NCBI GenBank assembly: GCA_035048815.1
Contig: JAUCBN010000021.1
Span: forward strand, 4,991,501-5,055,500
Reading direction: 5' to 3'
DNA length: 64,000 nucleotides
Origin: Abelmoschus esculentus
Taxonomy: Eukaryota; Streptophyta; Magnoliopsida; Malvales; Malvaceae
Position 1 is the stretch's first letter; each line of letters starts with the position of its first letter. The position numbers were made by a program, and so were the translations under genes. The notes below the pieces were generated by a model, which was not told where the DNA came from, ran no database searches, and worked only from the letters and a program-made list of their open reading frames with translations. This document shows, one piece after another, positions 45,599 through 56,213 of the stretch.

Positions 45599-45868
45599 AT
45601 GACGAAGAACTTTACAACCATCTTTTTTGCCCTACTGCTGTTATTGGCAACCCTGAAAGCCGACGGAAAACGAATAACACTTGTGGAACATCGGATGGGC
45701 CGAAATGCCGTCGTTGCAACAGAAGATAAAAAGTACGTATCTGCAAACGAGGGTGCAACAGCTAGTCGAAGAATAACCAACGAGGATGATTCTGGCGTAG
45801 CTCTTCTCACTTCCCAGCATAGAGTTATGAGCGATTCACGTCACCATTTCTATGACCGCATCCCTTGA
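45599..45868 (+). CDS. Small secreted-peptide precursor, family not recognised
   Basis: An 89-residue protein with a typical signal peptide (MTKNFTTIFFALLLLLATLK, then ADGKR), a variable hydrophilic middle, and a distinct C-terminus (LLTSQHRVMSDSRHHFYDRI plus final Pro). It has no cysteine after the signal. This layout (signal, variable pro-region, short C-terminal end) is that of post-translationally processed plant peptide hormones, but the last residues do not match CLE, CEP, PSK, PSY, RGF/GLV, IDA or PIP consensus as I know them. I chose the ATG at 45599 because the upstream in-frame ATG (45566) falls inside the predicted intron and would put residues before the signal. A TATA box, UTR intron and AATAAA signal at 46087 support a real transcription unit. 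It is the only intact gene between transposons here. Receptor and role are unknown. Confidence 0.72.
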   Translation: MTKNFTTIFFALLLLLATLKADGKRITLVEHRMGRNAVVATEDKKYVSANEGATASRRITNEDDSGVALLTSQHRVMSDSRHHFYDRIP

Positions 45869-46086
45869 AACTCCTCAGCTTGCTAGTTGTTAATCACTCT
45901 ATACCGCTTGGTCTGAGCAAGGTTTCCAAAAATATGGTGTGTTAAAATAACCCAAAAACATCTATGCATATGCATATATGCACGTTAAGTTTTCGTCAGT
46001 TAAAATAAGTGTGTTCGGTCGGTTATACCCGTCCGTGAAAATCTAGGTTTGTAGACTTGCAGTGTATTTCTATATAGTTTGCATGT

Positions 46087-46092
46087 AATAAA
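46087..46092 (+). terminator. Polyadenylation signal of the secreted-peptide gene
   Basis: AATAAA located 219 nt after the stop codon, preceded by T-rich and TGTA-containing sequence (TTTGCATGTAATAAA), a usual plant near-upstream arrangement. Confidence 0.55.
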
Positions 46093-46099
46093 GCACCAA

Positions 46100-46677
46100 A
46101 CTTAACTAAATTATTGGATATTATATATATATATATATATTTGACAAACCTTTATGTTGCTCGAACAATAGAAACGGATGATGGAAACCCTAACCGGTTT
46201 TCTGAATTCTGTAAAAATTTTGGGGGAATTTTGAAAATTTTACAAAGCCGTACAATATCTGAACCCACAACTCAAAAAACTATTGAAAGGAGTTTTTTTT
46301 TTCAAAATAAGAGGTTTCATCTCAATCCGCTATTATACTCTTTTATTTACCGAACATCCAAATTAATAGATCTTAACTGATCAAACCTCTAAAAATACTT
46401 TAAACCACTAATTTTAGCTCAAAAAGCTAGTTTTCAAATAGGGTCGTTAAGTATTGTTTTTATAATCATCGATTTTTATTTATTGATTGGTTAATTCAAA
46501 TTAAGTATTGTTGATGCTTATTGTGAGATCGACAATCACAATCCAATTTGTTTAATTCACATTTTTCATGGTCTAGATCTCTGACTTTAGTTTAAAAAAA
46601 AAATCTAACGACTCATCTCACTAATTCAACCGACAGTTGATAAAGATATTAGTTTATTTGTAAAGTTCTTGATTTAA
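46100..46677. other. Intergenic DNA
   Basis: A (TA)n tract at 46122-46140 and an 88-codon frame (46114-46380) without domain features. Nothing else recognised. Confidence 0.5.
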
Positions 46678-46686
46678 TTGAATCTA

Positions 46687-47460
46687 GGAATAAAGATAAT
46701 TTTAACCCTTAACGTTTATAGTTTTTATCATTTTGGCCCTTATTATTTTTTTGGGATAAATTTAGCCCTTAACCTATATCTTTTTGACAAATAGCTTATT
46801 TTTAACTAGCTTAATGACTGGACCATTAAAAATTTAACGATGATATATATATGGAATATAATTTTAAATGACATGGAATGTAACCTATCAAATACATATA
46901 TATATGGAATATAATTTTATTCTAATATAAAATATAAAACAATTAAAATTTAAATAAAATATTAAAAATTAATTAATTTTAAAATAAAAGATTATTAAAC
47001 ATTCTTAACTCTAACTACGATAAAATCAAGATCTTATTCGAATTGTGTTTATATTTTTATTTTAAAATAAAAAATATAATAAAAAATATAAACAAAATTC
47101 GAATAAGATTTTGATTTTATCGTAGTTAGGGTTAAGAATGTTTAATAATCTTTTATTTTAAAATTAATTAATTTTTAATATTATTTGACTTTTAATTGTT
47201 TTATATTTTATATTAGAATAAAATTATATTTCATATATATATATATGTATTTGATAGGTTACATTTCATGTCTTTTAAAATTATATTCTATATATATATA
47301 TATCATCGTTAAATTTTTAATGGTCTAGTCATCAAGCTAGTTAAAAAATAAGCTATTTATCAAAAAGATATAGGCTAAGAGCTAAATTTATCCCAAAAAA
47401 AGAATAAGGGCCAAAACAACAAAAACTATAAATGTTAGGGGTTAAAATTATCTTTATGCC
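46687..47460. mobile_element. Mutator-like MITE, GGCATAAAGATAATTTTA family (774 bp)
   Basis: Ends GGAATAAAGATAATTTTAAC and (inverted) GGCATAAAGATAATTTTAAC. Perfect 9-bp duplications TTGAATCTA lie at 46678-46686 and 47461-47469. Palindromic along its full length, with the axis near 47070. Confidence 0.9.
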
Positions 47461-47769
47461 TTGAATCTAACATCTCATATCATTTAACAACCGTAATACT
47501 TATGATCCATTTAGAGGATCAAATTAATTATAGAAACATGAATTTAATTAGTTGATTTATTAGTGAACATAAAGAAATTTATCTAGACAAGTAAATAAAT
47601 TGTTCTTAAGGGTTAAAGGTTTGCATTTTGATGTTCTGAATAGAAAAAAAATGAATCGAGGGAGTTATTCTCATATTAAGCCTCTGTAAAATTTGATTCA
47701 AATTAGTTCAACCTTTGAGTAGGAAATAAAATAATTTGACCTTTAAACAACTATACTTAATCGGTTGCA

Positions 47770-48010
47770 AATCGTTTACCTCTTTCCCATGTCTTCATTT
47801 GTGTCTCCATTTTAAATTAAAGGGTTTAGGGGATAGAGTTTAGGGTTTAGGATTTAAGATTAGGGTTGTGGTTAGGGTTTAGAGATTTAGGGTTAAGGTA
47901 TATTTTTTAGGGCATATGATTTAGGATTTAGGATATAGAAAATATAGGTAAGAGTTTTAAATTTAATTTTTAGAAAATTTTTAAAGGATGCATAAGAAAT
48001 AAATAAATAT
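47770..48010 (-). repeat. Telomere-like dispersed repeat
   Basis: TTTAGGGTTTAGGATTTAAG and GGTTGTGGTTAGGGTTTAGA between the family flanks TCTTCATTTGTGTCTCCATT and AATTTTTAAAGGATGCATAA. Confidence 0.65.
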
Positions 48011-48689
48011 TTTTTTAATGAGTCAGCTGCTGAAACTTATACTTTTAGAACCATAAATAAAAAAACTATCTCTTCAGTTGATTCAGATGATCAAACATGA
48101 ACGGATTCTCATAAATAAAAACTAAAAAAATTGATTCTTATATAATAAAAGTATACGTAATTATTTTAAATAATTAATTTAGTATTTTATTAATAAATTA
48201 TAAAAATATGATCGCAATTTATTAAATATATTATTTTTATTGTTTTATTAATAAAATATCTTAAATCAAACTAAATAAAAAATCTATTGACTTATAAGAT
48301 TATGGCTTGAAAAATTATTAAAATTGTGAAAGTAAAAAATAGAATCTTGAACATGTGTTCGTGTTGCTACCTCTTTAAGACAATATTAGTTACGATTGTT
48401 ACAAACACAGAAACTATATAACTAATTCAACAATCAAGATAACTCTATCTAAAACTAAATAAAATGTTCATTACATGATTTATGTAAGACAAATCTCACA
48501 CTTTTGTAAAAACAACTTGGTTTTATCGGAGAAAATTTGGTTGTATGTAATAATTCTCCTAAAATCAAATCAATTAGCACGATGTTGAGCACTACCTCAA
48601 AAATTGTTCCCAAAAAATTGCTTTGGGCAAAAAATGATGAAGCACATATGCTTGTGGCTTTGAAATTACGAGTTTCGCGCAAAATGTCT
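48011..48689. other. AT-rich intergenic DNA
   Basis: Overlapping short frames on both strands at 48455-48758 read as more balanced in composition than their surroundings but match nothing that I recognise. Confidence 0.4.
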
Positions 48690-48970
48690 CCTCTTTATAT
48701 TTATAAGAGTAAAATTTTCTATTTCTTTATTATATCTTATTTCATGTTTCCTACTTAAAAATCTTAGAAAATTAAATTTTAAACCCTAACCCTTATTTTC
48801 TAAATTATAAACCCTGTACCCTATACCCTAAAAAATACACCGTACCCCTCCTAACCAAAACCCCTCGCCTTAAACCCTAAACTCTAAACTCTAAAACCAC
48901 TAATTTAAAGTGGAGACACCAATGGAGGCATGATTAGGAGGTAGATGATTTGTACCCATAACTATTGGGG
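48690..48970 (+). repeat. Telomere-like dispersed repeat
   Basis: AAACCCTAACCCTTATTTTC, then CCTTAAACCCTAAACTCTAA, then the family right flank GTGGAGACACCAATGGAGGC. Confidence 0.65.
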
Positions 48971-49179
48971 TAAAAAATCCGTCTCTTCATCATGAGAAAT
49001 TATTACATGGACCCATTCCACAGCTTAGGATATGATCCAACCAATTAAATTAAGACACATAATATATTTTTTCTATATCATATTTACACGTTAGCATCAT
49101 CCAAATCATCCACTTTAATGCCATTGATTTAAAAAAGGAGAAATATTACTAAATTTTTTTTATGTTGTCTTCCTCGTTA

Positions 49180-49430
49180 TTGTTTATTTTTTAATTAATT
49201 TTTTCTAACCCCTAACCCTAGCCCCTAACCCTAAATACCAACCCTAAACCCTAACTCTAAACACCAACCCTAAACTCTAATCCAAACCCTAAATCCTAAA
49301 CACTAACCCTAACCCTAACCTTAAACCCTAAACCTAAATAATAACCCTAACCCCAACCATAACCTTAAACCCCTAATCGCGAACCATAAACCCTAAACTC
49401 TGAACCCTAAACCCCAAATCTATAAAAAAA
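49180..49430 (+). repeat. Telomere-like tract, longest in the window
   Basis: About 225 bp of degenerate (CCCTAAA)n with interspersed ACCAACCCTAAACCCTAACT. It is too degenerate and internal to be a chromosome end. Confidence 0.75.
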
Positions 49431-49639
49431 TTAATTAGAAAAATTTTAAAGAACAAAGAGAAATATGACACATGAAATCTTTGATAATATTTTTTTTTCA
49501 TTCTTTAAATAAAAGACATTAAATTGAATGATTTGGACAATACTTATGTGTAAATATGATATGGAAAAATATATTATGATTCTTAATTTAATTGGTTGGG
49601 ACCATATCCTAGGTGGTGGAACGAGTTCATGTAATAATT

Positions 49640-49870
49640 TCTTCTTTATCATGCCTCTATCAATGTCTCCTGTTGAAAATTACTAAAAAATTAAATTTTA
49701 AACCTTAACCCTTATTTTTTATATCCTTAATCCTAAACCCTACACCCTAACCCTAATTTCCTAAACCCTAACCATAATACCTAACCTTGAATTTTAAACC
49801 CTCTATTTTAAAGCAAAAACACGAATAAAAACATGAAAAAAAGATAGAAAATTTGCGACCTAACTACTAA
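49640..49870 (+). repeat. Telomere-like dispersed repeat
   Basis: TAAACCTTAACCCTTATTTT, CCTAAACCCTACACCCTAAC and the right flank AAAAACACGAATAAAAACAT, as in the copy at 37858. Confidence 0.65.
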
Positions 49871-50040
49871 ACCGGTTCAATTCTGTTTAATTTCTCAAGA
49901 TTTTTTCTTTTAAAGTCAAACATAGCTTTATATACCTATAAATGATAAACTTGAAATCCCCATTTAAAATCAAGTGGGAATTACGTCTGATTTGAGTGCA
50001 TGCATCACATTATAATCGAACAAGTCTGGTATGTCTCTCA

Positions 50041-50510
50041 TGTTGGATTAAAATTCAATAATAATGAGCACACATGTATAATGTATATTGTTATTATAAA
50101 ATTTAACACATAATTAAGTGATCAATTATGTTACATGTGTTATAAGTATAAATTATCATGGAATTAGAAGTGTAGATACCATAAGGTGTATTTATAATTT
50201 GATAAGGGGCAAAATTATAAATACTTACTAATTGATTATTAAATCAACTACTAGTTGATTATTAAATCAACTATATAAAGGGGTTATGGTCTTCAAGAAT
50301 TAGGTCAACTTGCATATCTCTTTTCCCCATCTGAGAGTTGTGCCGCAAGAAAAAACCTAACTTCTTGGAAGATCAAACCCTCTGGAAAATCTCCATCAAT
50401 GGATTCAGTTACGCTTCCGCATTAAGTTTATTTATTTTATTATTCTTGATGGTTTAACATATATAGATCTTGGATTTATATTCGTATCGAATATAATTTT
50501 TATTCTAACA
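50041..50510 (+). repeat. 5' LTR of the copia element (470 bp)
   Basis: Starts TGTTGGATTAAAATTC and ends TTTTATTCTAACA. A TATA box (TATATAAAG) is at 50272-50280. Just upstream are two copies of the palindrome AGTTGATTATTAAATCAACT (first copy AATTG-), a possible U3 repeat. The following AGTAGCATCAGTGC resembles a damaged TGGTATCAGAGC primer site (initiator tRNA-Met). Confidence 0.8.
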
Positions 50511-51419
50511 AGTAGCATCAGTGCTAGGATTATGTCGAATCATTGAGATTTAACGATTATTTTTTTTTTTACGTCCATTGGGTTTTAGATTTCCAAGGAT
50601 TGGATTTATATTTTTCTTCCAGTGATTTCAAATTCATGAATTTGACCGAAATAAAGTGTTGCGATTGGTTTCCAAGGATTGATTCAATTTTTTGCTGTCA
50701 TGAATTTTCAATCGATTTCAGATTGGTTTTTTCTTTTTTTTTTTTTCATTATAAATTAAAGCAATCATTAGGTTTATTATTTCTTCTTCTTCTTCTTATT
50801 ATTTTTAACTATTATTATCATTATTTATTTGATATATATTGTTATTAATATTCAGAATATATATTTATTTTAAATATATATTTAATTCAGTTGGATCAAA
50901 ATTTTATTTTTGATCATTAGATATTATATTAAACCTTTAGAAATAAATAAATTCATATTTTGACTATGTCTAATATTTTTGTGGGTTAATTGAAACATAA
51001 TATTGCCAAAGTAACCTCTTATGCGTAGATTAATTTATTTAAAAATATCAAGATGTTTGTGTTTTTGTAATTCATGCGTTTATTAATTGGCCGAAAGGAA
51101 AATTAATATTTGGCAGAACTTCAAACAACACCTGTGGTAATAAATGTGTGACAATTATAAGGTAATTTTATGTGTATAACACGTTACTCCAAAGATTAAC
51201 CTGTTGTTTGACATAGTTTATTGTGAGTATTTGATTACTACAACAAGAGTACCGCTTACAGTTAATATTACTGTCTAAAGACTTGATATTAATGTTGTGT
51301 TTGGTATCTTGAGGGAAATTAGTCATTATTTTGAATTTATTTATTTACTAGTGAAATATTGATGTGAGCATATTTATTTATTTATTTATTTATTTATTTT
51401 TCTATATTCAGCTAGTTCT
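50511..51419 (+). other. Untranslated leader of the copia element
   Basis: T-rich, with (TTC)n near 50780 and (TTTA)n at 51369-51400. An acceptor-like TATATTCAG lies just before gag. The 101-codon frame 50543-50848 is low-complexity and not called. Confidence 0.6.
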
Positions 51420-52199
51420 CATGCTGCCACAATATCTGTTAATGTCAATTCTATACCCATGCTTAATGGGACAAACTTTAAGGATTGGAAAAGACACTTA
51501 CTGATAGTGCTTGGCTGTATGGACATGGACCTTGCATTAACGGAAGAACAACCTGCACCTCTTACTGAGGCAAGCACCCCTGATGCAAAAAAGGATTTTA
51601 AGAGGTGGGAACGTTCTAATTGCACGAGTCTGATGATTATGAAACACAACATTCCATAAAATTTTAAAGGTGCAGAATCTGAAGATATTAAACGGGCTAA
51701 GGATTTCTTTGACAATATTGAACAACGTTTTGTTAAAAATGATAAAGTTAAAATGACATCACTTTTAAATTCTTTGATATCTATGAAGTATAAAGGTCAA
51801 GGAAATATAAGGAAGTACATTTTAGAAATGTCTCACATTGCTTCAAAACTTAAGGCATTTAAAATCGAGTTTTCTGATGATTTACTCGTACTTATGGTTT
51901 TGGTTTCGCTTTCTGCACAGTTTAACCAATTTAAAATTAGTTATAACTATCAAAGTGAGAAGTGAACTCTAAATGAGCTCATTTCTCATTATGTTCAAAA
52001 GGAAGACAGGTTGAAGCGTGAGAAAATAGAAAATGCTCATTTGGCCAGTACCTCTAAAGATAAGGGCAAAAAAAAGAAATTTCAGAATGAAACAGCTAAG
52101 GGTCCACCTCAAAAGAAACAAGAGAAAGTTCCAAATAATTGCTTCTTTTGTGATACGTCTGGATATATGAAGAAAGATTGTACCAAATATCACGCATGA
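51420..52199 (+). pseudogene. copia gag (nucleocapsid), broken
   Basis: Reading one frame through two stops: IPMLNGTNFKDWKRHLLIVL, RAKDFFDNIEQRFVKNDKVK, TSLLNSLISMKYKGQGNIRK, then a zinc knuckle CFFCDTSGYMKKDC (52140-52182) where the usual His is Tyr. Stops are at 51657 and 51963. No ATG sits at the expected start; the first in-frame ATG is 51459. Confidence 0.88.
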
Positions 52200-52596
52200 C
52201 GTGCAAAGAAAGGTATGAATCTTACTTTGGTTTGTTATGAGATTAATTTAGCTTCAATACCTAGAAACACTTGATGGTTAGATTCTGGTGCTACTACTCA
52301 CATAAGTGCTTCTATGCAGGGTTGCCTCAGCTACCAGAAGCCAAGTGATGGTGAAAGAAATATCTTTGTGGGCGATGGAAAATCAGTAGAAGTGGAAGCA
52401 ATTGGACATTTTAGGTTGTTATTAGGAACTAGTTTTTATTTGGATTTAAAAGATACTTTTGTTGTTCCGTCTTTTAGGAGAAATTTAATTTTTGTTTCTT
52501 TGCTGGACAAATTTGGTTATTATTGTTCATTTGGAAACAATTAGTTTACTTTGTCTTTAAATTCAAGTATCATTGGAACTGGTTATTTAAATACAT
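52200..52596 (+). pseudogene. copia protease, broken
   Basis: The active-site block WLDSGATTHIS starts at 52274 and is preserved, followed by IFVGDGKSVEVEAIGHFRLL and FVVPSFRRNLIFVSLLDKFG. A stop at 52542 ends the frame. Confidence 0.85.
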
Positions 52597-53439
52597 ATGA
52601 CAATCTTTATTTGTTGGATACAATTGCATCTTGCAATGAAACCTTGCATGTGGAATCACGTGGTACTAAGCGAAAATTCGACATCATTGTGGCATAAACG
52701 CTTAGGTCATATTTCAAAATCCAAGATTGAGCGTCTTATGTCTAATGGTATTTTAGAGTCCCTTGACTTCACAGACTTTAATGTTTGTGTTGATTGCATC
52801 AAGGAAAAACAAACCAAAACTAAGAGATTAGGTGCCAATCGTTCTACAGACGTCTTAAAATTAATTTACACTGATATTTGTGGGCCATTCCCTACGACAT
52901 CTTGGAATGGTCAACAATATTTCATAACATTCATAGACGATTACTCACGTTATGGGTACTTATATCTCATTCATGAAAAATCTCAATCTTTGGACGTGTT
53001 CAAATCTTATAAATCTGAACTTGAGAATTAACTCAACAAAAGAATTAAGAAAATTCGATCTGATCGTGGTGGTGAGTACTACGGTAGATATGATGGGTCA
53101 GGTGAACAACGTTCAGGACCATTTGCAAAATTCCTAGAGGAATGTGTTATTGTCCCACAGTACACCATGCCAGGATCACCAAGTATGAATGGTGTAGCTG
53201 AGAGACGTAATAAGACTCTTAAGGATATGGTAAGAAGTATGATTGTTCATTCTAACTTACCTGAGTCTATCTAGGGAGAAGCATTAACGACAGCAACGTA
53301 CATTCTGAACAGAGTACCCACTAAAGCAGCTTAAAAAACACCTTATTAACTTTGGGAAGGTAAAAAACCTACTTTAAAGCATTTTCATGTTTGGGGATGT
53401 CTAGCTGAGGCAAGACCTTATAGGCCACATGAAAATAAA
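52597..53439 (+). pseudogene. copia integrase, broken
   Basis: GAG-pre-integrase WHKRLGHISKSKIERLMSNG with the CVDCIKEKQ zinc-binding end, then the DDE core: IYTDICGPFPTTSWNG, FITFIDDYSRYGYLYL and, after a stop at 53029, GSPSMNGVAERRNKTL. All three acidic residues are visible, but stops at 53029, 53272, 53331 and 53347 break the protein. Confidence 0.88.
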
Positions 53440-54687
53440 TTGGACTCCAAAACAGTAAACAACTACTTTATTGGTTATTCTGACCGATCTTGGGGCTATA
53501 AGTTTTATGATCCCAAAATTAAGAATATTTTTGAGACGGGAACTGCAATATTCTTTGAGGATGTTGAGTTTGGGGGAAGAAATAAGGTTAAAGACATTGC
53601 TTTTGAGGAAGAATTGAGTTCTAACTCAATTTCTACTATCACTTTTGATGATGTTCAGGTTCATATACCCATCGTCAATCAAGAAGTGAATCTGAATCCT
53701 CAACAAGATAATGTCGAACAACTTCTTCCTATTCAAAATGAAGTAAATATTCCGGAAGAACAACCTCAACAACCTCAAGAACAAGTGCCATTAAGAAGAT
53801 CCACGAGAGAAAGGAGAAATGCTATTCCGGATGATTATATTGTGTTTCTCCAAGAAAATGAGGATGATAATAGAATGATAGAAGATGACCCAAATAACTT
53901 TCATCAAGCAATGAAAAGTATTAACTCTCAAAAGTGGATTAATGTCATGCAAGAAGAGTATAAATCCATGCAAGACAATAAAGTTTGGGAACTTGTCCCA
54001 TTACCTGAAGGTGCAAAACCAATTGGTTGTAAATGGATTTTTAAAACCAAGAGGGATGCAAATGGTAATGTGGAGAGGTATAAGGCGCGTCTTGTAGCTA
54101 AAGGGTATACTCAAAAGGAAGGCATTGAATTTTCAGAGACTTTTTCTCCGGTTTTATCAAAAGACTCTTTTAGGACAATCATGGCACTTGTAGCTCATTT
54201 TGATCTTGAGTTACATCAGATGGATGTCAAAACTGCATTTCTTAATGGATACATTAAAGAAATTATTTATATGCTGCAACCAGAAAACTTTGAGTTGGAA
54301 AACCCGGAGAATATAGTTTGCAAATTAACAAAATCCATCTATGGATTCAATCAAGCTTTTCGTCAATGGTACCATAAATTTCATCAAGTAATTATCTCGT
54401 TCGATTTTGAGACAAATAACGTTGATGATTGTGTGTATCACAAGTTTAGTGGGAGTAAACATATATTTTTGATTTTATATGTTGATGACATTTTGCTTGC
54501 CACAAATGATATAGATTTATTGAATAAAACCAAGACATTTCTATCTAAGCATTTTGAAATGAAAGATCTTGGTGATGCTTCTTTTGTTTTAGGAATTCAG
54601 ATACATCGAGATCGTCTCGAGGTATTCTTGGATTATCACAAAATAGTCCCTACATTTTCGTATCTACATTTTTTAGAAAATGTATAA
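53440..54687 (+). pseudogene. copia reverse transcriptase, 3' part missing
   Basis: A 415-codon frame holds the integrase tail (NNYFIGYSDRSWGYKFYDP), a Gln/Pro/Glu linker (PEEQPQQPQEQVPLRRSTRE) and the RT: ECKWIF-like GCKWIFKTKRDANGNVERYK, VAKGYTQKEGIEFSETFSPV, LHQMDVKTAFLNGYIKEIIY and the intact catalytic LYVDDILLA near 54477-54500. A one-base loss near 54612 shifts the frame out of the normal SRGILGLSQ, and homology stops about 50 bp later. RNase H is absent. Confidence 0.9.
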
Positions 54688-54689
54688 TG

Positions 54690-54825
54690 AAACAAGAGGA
54701 GAAATTATATGATTTTTTTTGTCTTTATTTATGTCTATCATTAGAAAAATAAGATTAAGATTTATGATTAGGGTTTAAGGTTATACAGTAAGGTTAAAGT
54801 TTTGAGTATTGGGTGTAGGGTAGTG
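54690..54825 (-). repeat. Telomere-like repeat fragment at the copia break
   Basis: TTTATGATTAGGGTTTAAGG and GAGTATTGGGTGTAGGG resemble the telomere-like family in minus orientation. It directly follows the truncated copia RT. Confidence 0.5.
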
Positions 54826-54828
54826 GTG

Positions 54829-55480
54829 AGTATTCGATCAAGTCGAGTCGATTAAAAAAATTCCAAGTTATTCGAGTTGACGAATCCCTTATTCTCTAAA
54901 CTAATCATACACGAGTAAATTCCATTATAAAAATAGTCCTATTATAAAATATAAATCTTCTATTTGTGCTTCAATGTTTAATATCCAAAGTATCAAACCA
55001 ACACAATTTTCGAATATAAATTCCAGGATTCTTGAAATTTATATGCATAATTAAATTGTTTTATTTGAGAATATAATAGATATAAGAATATTTTCTTTAA
55101 ATAATAATTATATTTAAATTATATAAAATAGGAAATAGAGTCATTGGGTCACCAGGTTCTTGATAATAGATATTCTTTCATTCTAAATTCGATATGAGAA
55201 ATATGTACTTTAGCGTGCCGAATACCCAATTTAGGTAAAAAAATTCTAGATAAATACCTGATTATTTATGTTTGAGTAGTTAGATGGTTGAGTTAGACTA
55301 ATCAGATCATATATTTTTAAACACCTCAAATTAAGTGAGAGAGATGAATATAACGATTTAGTTTATTGGCTTAGGGTTAATGTTCTTTTTCATCCGTTAT
55401 TTATTGTCGGATAAATATAGATTGGGTTCTATAGAGATTTAATATGGAGACGATATTTCAAACTCAATTTTCTTTATTTA
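54829..55480. other. Intergenic DNA with a MITE-end-like start
   Basis: GGTGAGTATTCGATCAAGTC with TCGAGTTGACGAATCC resembles the inverted right end of the element at 33339-33876. I could not find the other end. No gene. Confidence 0.4.
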
Positions 55481-55488
55481 CAATGTTA

Positions 55489-55543
55489 GGATTTGAACTC
55501 TTGATCTTACTTAAAGAACTTAGCGCCTCATCCCACTAAGCTA
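55489..55543 (-). repeat. tRNA-like module
   Basis: On the minus strand TAGCTTAGTGGG (55543-55532) fits an A box and GAGTTCAAATCC (55500-55489) a B box. Not a complete tRNA by eye. It may be a SINE head or a tRNA-derived fragment. Confidence 0.45.
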
Positions 55544-55586
55544 GGAAGGACAATAGAATTTTAAGATCAGATCCAGTTAAATTATC

Positions 55587-56173
55587 TGTAATATCCTCGA
55601 CTCGGATGACATATTGGGTCGAATGGGCCTTCGACCCAAAACCTGTATTTCAAGATTTTGTTTAAAAAGCCCATCGACACATTTAAATCCAATAAAAATC
55701 CATTCATTTCGAATCCAACCAAATTCATAAATCCAAGTAAATCAAAATAGGTTTGGAGCTCCAATTTATACAACCCATTAAAACATTCGATTTGATCCAA
55801 ATTAAATAAAAGTTACAATTACATATAGGGTCTTACAAGTACATGACCCATTACATCTAGTAAATATACTCTGACAAAAGTCGATGCTAAAACCAACTAC
55901 GGTGGTGCTCCTCCGATCATCATCGCCACCTTACTTACGCACGAAAATACATTTCGAAAATGATGAACTACATAAGCTCAGTGAGTACTCCACCACTCGA
56001 ACCATATCGCACATATCATAGATAAAACATATGTAACATGAATGATGACATGACATGAGTACAATGGAGCTACCATATTCGCCTAAACATAGGATGTCAT
56101 GCATGTATATTATCGACACATATCATATGCATATCAAGAGAAGTCCACACAGTATCTCATAATACATATATCC

Positions 56174-56213
<40 letters not shown>

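Larger units (their letters stand above)
50041..54663 (+). mobile_element. Ty1/copia retrotransposon, 3'-truncated
   Basis: A 5' LTR is followed by a leader, then gag, protease, integrase and RT in copia order. RNase H and the 3' LTR are missing: homology ends near 54663, right before a telomere-like repeat fragment. Numerous stops make it non-functional. No target duplication can be tested because the 3' end is absent. Confidence 0.9.

Noticed and set aside
49180..49430. True telomere or chromosome end
   Set aside because: Repeats are degenerate and embedded in ordinary sequence, with similar short copies dispersed around it.
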